Assembly (NCBI GenBank): GCA_937864385.1
Contig: CALMJN010000442.1
Location: 1 to 7,752, forward strand
Origin: an uncultured Methanosarcinales archaeon
Lineage (GTDB): Archaea; Halobacteriota; Methanosarcinia; Methanotrichales; Methanotrichaceae
Reading direction: 5' to 3'
DNA length: 7,752 bases
Program-made: the position numbers and the translations under genes
The notes under the pieces: model-generated
Seen by the model: only the letters and a program-made list of their open reading frames with translations
What the model was told of the DNA's origin: nothing
Database searches by the model: none
In this document: positions 6,036-7,752 of the stretch, piece after piece
How the letters are laid out: every line of letters starts with the position of its first letter
How positions within the stretch are numbered: position 1 is the first letter of the stretch

Positions 6036-6812
6036 CTAATCTGCGCCGCCGCAATTGCAGGCACTCCTGTCTCCTCCCATGAGAGCAATCCGCTTTTCCT
6101 CTGCAGCAATCACCTTTGCCTTGATCATCCCTCTATGATCCTCAATCATTGATTGGATTGCCTTTTTCTCTGGCATCATCCCATCAACAACGGCATCCAT
6201 CATCCCAGCAGATTCATCCGGCTTAAGGGCGCAGATATTCTCAAAATACTGCCATTGACTCCAATTTCCGCAGCCCTCGGCATTGCAGGCCTGCACATGC
6301 CAGAAGTAGACTCCATCCAGCAGGTTTACGGAAAGAAATTCTGAGCAGAAGCCGCCACGAGTCACATTCTTGGCATCGAACCACTCATTTGCCACGAGGA
6401 ATTCCTCATTCGCCGCAAGGAATTCTCCGGCATCAAAGGAGTCGTTTGCGGCGAAGGAATTGTTATTGTAAACCTGCAGATTATATTTCGTAGCATTATA
6501 AGCTGCCGTCCAGTTAAACCTCGGTCTGGGATCGGATATGAGACCCGCTGGTGATAGAGGACTGGAATTGCCAGGCTGCATTTTAAATGCACTCGGTGAA
6601 TTCATCCCCTGCATTCCATTATCGGCTATCTCGAGGCTGGAAGCCTCCGTTGCCGTCTGATCGGCAGGAAGGCTCTTGCCGCAACCGCAGCTCCCCGCAC
6701 CGGCTAACTCCAGATGGCTCTGGGCAACGCAGGAGCCTGCGATCATCAGCATCAGAATTGCAGTCACTGCTGCAATTATCAGCCTCTTTTGTAGAAATTC
6801 GTTCTTAACCAT
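6036..6812 (-). CDS. Exported FN3-like surface protein with sequon-rich repeated insertion
   Basis: The 258-residue product begins with basic residues and a hydrophobic signal at about 11-27 ending IAGSCVAQS. Cleavage after A30 is likely; C28 as a lipid site is less likely because the lipobox is poor. Residues 93-190 resemble an FN3/Ig-like domain: DPRPRFNWTAAYNATKYNLQ, then LLDGVYFWHVQACN and GNWSQW. Between two expected strands lies an unusual insertion (about 119-148) of repeated A-N-[DE]-x-F units. Seven N-X-S/T sequons (N82, N100, N106, N117, N123, N149, N183) suggest S-layer-type glycosylation. A predicted charged helix at 213-245 follows, and Cys-X-Cys motifs sit near both ends (42-44 and 252-254). 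GGTGAT (complement of 6816-6821) fixes the start. Function is unknown; a cell-surface or adhesive role is inferred. Confidence 0.8.
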   Translation of the reverse strand: MVKNEFLQKRLIIAAVTAILMLMIAGSCVAQSHLELAGAGSCGCGKSLPADQTATEASSLEIADNGMQGMNSPSAFKMQPGNSSPLSPAGLISDPRPRFNWTAAYNATKYNLQVYNNNSFAANDSFDAGEFLAANEEFLVANEWFDAKNVTRGGFCSEFLSVNLLDGVYFWHVQACNAEGCGNWSQWQYFENICALKPDESAGMMDAVVDGMMPEKKAIQSMIEDHRGMIKAKVIAAEEKRIALMGGDRSACNCGGAD

Positions 6813-6830
6813 GAGATCACCTTTCTGTTG

Positions 6831-6840
6831 TTTTTATACT
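6831..6840 (-). promoter_or_regulatory. TATA-like box upstream of the surface-protein gene
   Basis: AGTATAAAAA on the minus strand is a good archaeal TATA box, but its centre is only about 23 bases before the ATG. Normal spacing would start RNA almost at the start codon and leave out the clear GGTGAT site (6816-6821). Either another promoter is used or RNA starts unusually close to the box. It is also the last archaeal-looking element before the bacterial-like tail. Confidence 0.4.
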
Positions 6841-6911
6841 AACCCCGCACTTGTGATTGTGTGTCGTGGGCGGACCATCGCACCCGTCGATCAACCGTCG
6901 TCCATGCGACC

Positions 6912-6974
6912 CCTCTCCCGTCTACCGCTCCGCTACGCTTCGAGCACGCGTCCCCGAGCGGGGAGAGGCTTTTT
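6912..6974 (+). terminator. Terminator-like long hairpin followed by T5
   Basis: CCTCTCCC (6912-6919) pairs with GGGAGAGG (6961-6968). Just inside, CGCTC near 6927 can pair with GAGCG at 6956-6960. The right arm is followed by CTTTTTG with five Ts at 6970-6974, the form of a bacterial intrinsic terminator on the plus strand. No plus-strand gene in the window reads into it, so it could equally be one copy of an interspersed repeat. Confidence 0.4.
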
Positions 6975-7043
6975 GCTCCTCGACCAGAACCTTGACTTGG
7001 AAATTCAACAACCCCATCACGCAGAAAAGCGGACAACAAAATG

Positions 7044-7065
7044 CCTTCTCCCATTTGGGAGAGGG
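7044..7065. repeat. Short hairpin repeat, CCTTCTCCC-ATTT-GGGAGAGGG
   Basis: A 9-bp stem with one T:G wobble encloses a 4-base ATTT loop. It shares its arms with the hairpin at 6912-6968 and with TGGGAG/CTCCCA at 7098-7103 and 7119-7124. The three form a cluster of related inverted repeats within about 215 bases. Confidence 0.55.
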
Positions 7066-7097
7066 ACAAACCGTCACGCCGATCAATCACGCCAATC

Positions 7098-7124
7098 TGG
7101 GAGTAGGTCCCTCACTCTCTCCCA
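7098..7124. repeat. Third CTCCC/GGGAG inverted repeat
   Basis: TGGGAG at 7098-7103 pairs with CTCCCA at 7119-7124 across a 15-base loop. It has the opposite arm order from the other two copies (G-rich arm first), so the cluster mixes orientations. It is too short to be significant alone and is listed because of its neighbours. Confidence 0.35.
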
Positions 7125-7218
7125 TTCTCTGCCATGGCTGACAATCTCCACCCGAGAGACAGCCGGTTGGTTTTCGCGGAATGTCAACGCACCGGGCTGC
7201 TCCGTTTGTGAATGATGG

Positions 7219-7227
7219 TGCTACAAT
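7219..7227 (+). promoter_or_regulatory. Bacterial-type extended -10 promoter candidate for the lipoprotein
   Basis: TGCTACAAT fits an extended -10 element (TG-N-TACAAT), with no convincing -35 box at the usual distance. RNA would start near 7234, before the GAGGTG ribosome site (7249-7254) and GTG start at 7260. A 9-base repeat (GTTAACAAG then ATTAACAAG, 7230-7247) overlaps the predicted RNA start. The evidence is motif-only. Confidence 0.3.
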
Positions 7228-7259
7228 CAGTTAACAAGATTAACAAGCGAGGTGTGAAA

Positions 7260-7694
7260 GTGTCGACCAACAACATGCATCGGTGCAGGGACCTGGTCCT
7301 TGGGTTTGCGGCGGTGATTCTGATGGCAGGCTGTGCTTCGTCACCGCAGGCAGCGGAGACCGCCCTGCCTGCAACAGCAACTCCCGAACCGTCGGGGCTG
7401 CAATGTATCCATCAGTCAGGACGGAACGATCTCTGTTATGCGGAGGACTCGCTCGCTGAGGATGCCGCCCTGTTGGAAAAGACCATCCGGGACTTCTGTT
7501 TGAATGGCGACAGGTTTTGGTGTTTTTTCTACGTCTGGAGGGACGAGGAATCTGTGGCAGACTCGATCCCCCTGACCGAGACACAGGCATCATCGCTCCT
7601 TGCCAAATTCACGAGCAACCCCAATACCGGCCGGGAATGTTTTCAGATCTTCGACAACGGGGAAGTGGTTCACAGCACAGGCAATTGCGATTGA
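7260..7694 (+). CDS. Small cysteine-rich lipoprotein of unknown function
   Basis: From GTG 7260 the product is 144 residues. Residues 1-24 form a short basic-then-hydrophobic lipoprotein signal ending LMAGC, so C25 would be lipidated and anchor the protein on the outer face of the membrane. A Ser/Ala/Thr/Pro linker (ALPATATPEPSG, 35-46) precedes a compact domain with six cysteines (C49, C59, C80, C88, C127, C143), enough for three disulfides, and an aromatic core FWCFFYVW (86-93). GTG 7260 is chosen because GAGGTG (7249-7254) lies 5 bases upstream. In-frame ATGs at 7212 and 7275 are alternatives. I recognise no family. The lipobox and the 'ATATPEP' linker style resemble bacterial proteins, notably of Chloroflexota, and differ from the archaeal genes upstream. 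Confidence 0.7.
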   Translation: MSTNNMHRCRDLVLGFAAVILMAGCASSPQAAETALPATATPEPSGLQCIHQSGRNDLCYAEDSLAEDAALLEKTIRDFCLNGDRFWCFFYVWRDEESVADSIPLTETQASSLLAKFTSNPNTGRECFQIFDNGEVVHSTGNCD

Positions 7695-7711
7695 TAAGAT
7701 TTTTGCTGTCT

Positions 7712-7729
7712 CGATCAACGCATTGATCG
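7712..7729. terminator. Perfect 7-bp hairpin after the lipoprotein gene
   Basis: CGATCAA (7712-7718) and TTGATCG (7723-7729) form a perfect stem with a CGCA loop, 17 bases after the lipoprotein stop. No T run follows on the plus strand; ATTTTTG lies just before it. It may stabilise or end the transcript, or be a palindromic binding site. Confidence 0.4.
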
Positions 7730-7752
7730 GAAACTGAACGCATCCATCACAC

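Larger units (their letters stand above)
6841..7211. other. Gene-poor stretch with bacterial-looking intergenic repeats
   Basis: I see no credible gene on either strand in these ~370 bases: open frames are short, lack ribosome sites, and translate to low-complexity Arg/Ser/Pro-rich text. The stretch is richer in C and G than the archaeal spacers at 3557-3846 and 5440-5629, and has several hairpins built on CTCTCCC/GGGAGAG. Such repeats are common between bacterial genes and not typical of the archaeal part of this window. Confidence 0.55.

Noticed and set aside
6676..7215. Plus-strand open frame of 179 codons across the surface-protein start and repeat region
   Set aside because: It begins antisense to a signal-peptide-encoding gene and continues through hairpin repeats; composition is low-complexity and no ribosome site is present.
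7212..7259. Upstream ATG starts (7212, 7215) for the lipoprotein
   Set aside because: They add a polar segment ahead of the signal peptide, lack a ribosome site and would lie upstream of the predicted RNA start. GAGGTG five bases before GTG 7260 is a better start signal.
1..7752. CRISPR arrays, tRNA or rRNA genes, transposases
   Set aside because: Direct reading found no regularly spaced repeats, no tRNA cloverleaf sequence, no rRNA-like segment and no transposase motifs.

Overview
The window reads as a methanogenic archaeon of the Methanothrix (Methanosaeta)/Methanosarcinales type. The strongest marker is an MC1 chromatin protein gene; Shine-Dalgarno sites matching an archaeal 16S tail, AT-rich TATA-like boxes, a T-tract terminator and an exported FN3-like protein rich in N-glycosylation sequons agree. 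The last ~900 bases look different: hairpin-rich intergenic DNA and a typically bacterial lipoprotein gene. That tail may be horizontally acquired DNA or an assembly join.

Layout. Positions 1-3556 (minus strand) hold a tightly coupled three-gene operon, iorA-iorB-paaK. It encodes both subunits of indolepyruvate ferredoxin oxidoreductase and an arylacetate (phenylacetate)-CoA ligase. Both junctions are 4-base ATGA overlaps, iorA starts at TTG, and paaK runs off the window at base 1, lacking only its C-terminal end. Together the products link aryl acids, aryl-CoAs and aryl pyruvates, which in methanogens fits salvage of aryl acids into aromatic amino acids, or the reverse oxidation.

Positions 3557-3846 are a divergent regulatory region with promoter-like boxes and several short repeats. 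One 10-bp segment of the presumed iorA leader is perfectly complementary to the iorA ribosome-binding site. On the plus strand follow a possible 22-residue micropeptide (3847-3915), a 31-residue single-span membrane protein (3912-4007) and a sodium:solute symporter (3997-5439), each overlapping the next. This stack suggests a transporter with at least one tiny co-translated partner.

Positions 5440-5896 hold a T-rich terminator, a TATA box and the MC1 gene. Convergent to it, at 6036-6812 on the minus strand, is an exported FN3-like surface protein with an unusual repeated insertion. Its TATA-like box at about 6831-6840 is the last archaeal-looking feature.

Positions 6841-7211 carry no convincing gene but several inverted repeats built on CTCTCCC/GGGAGAG. 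A bacterial-style extended -10 element, a small cysteine-rich lipoprotein gene starting at GTG 7260, and a 7-bp perfect hairpin complete the window. No tRNA, rRNA, CRISPR array or transposase gene was recognised.
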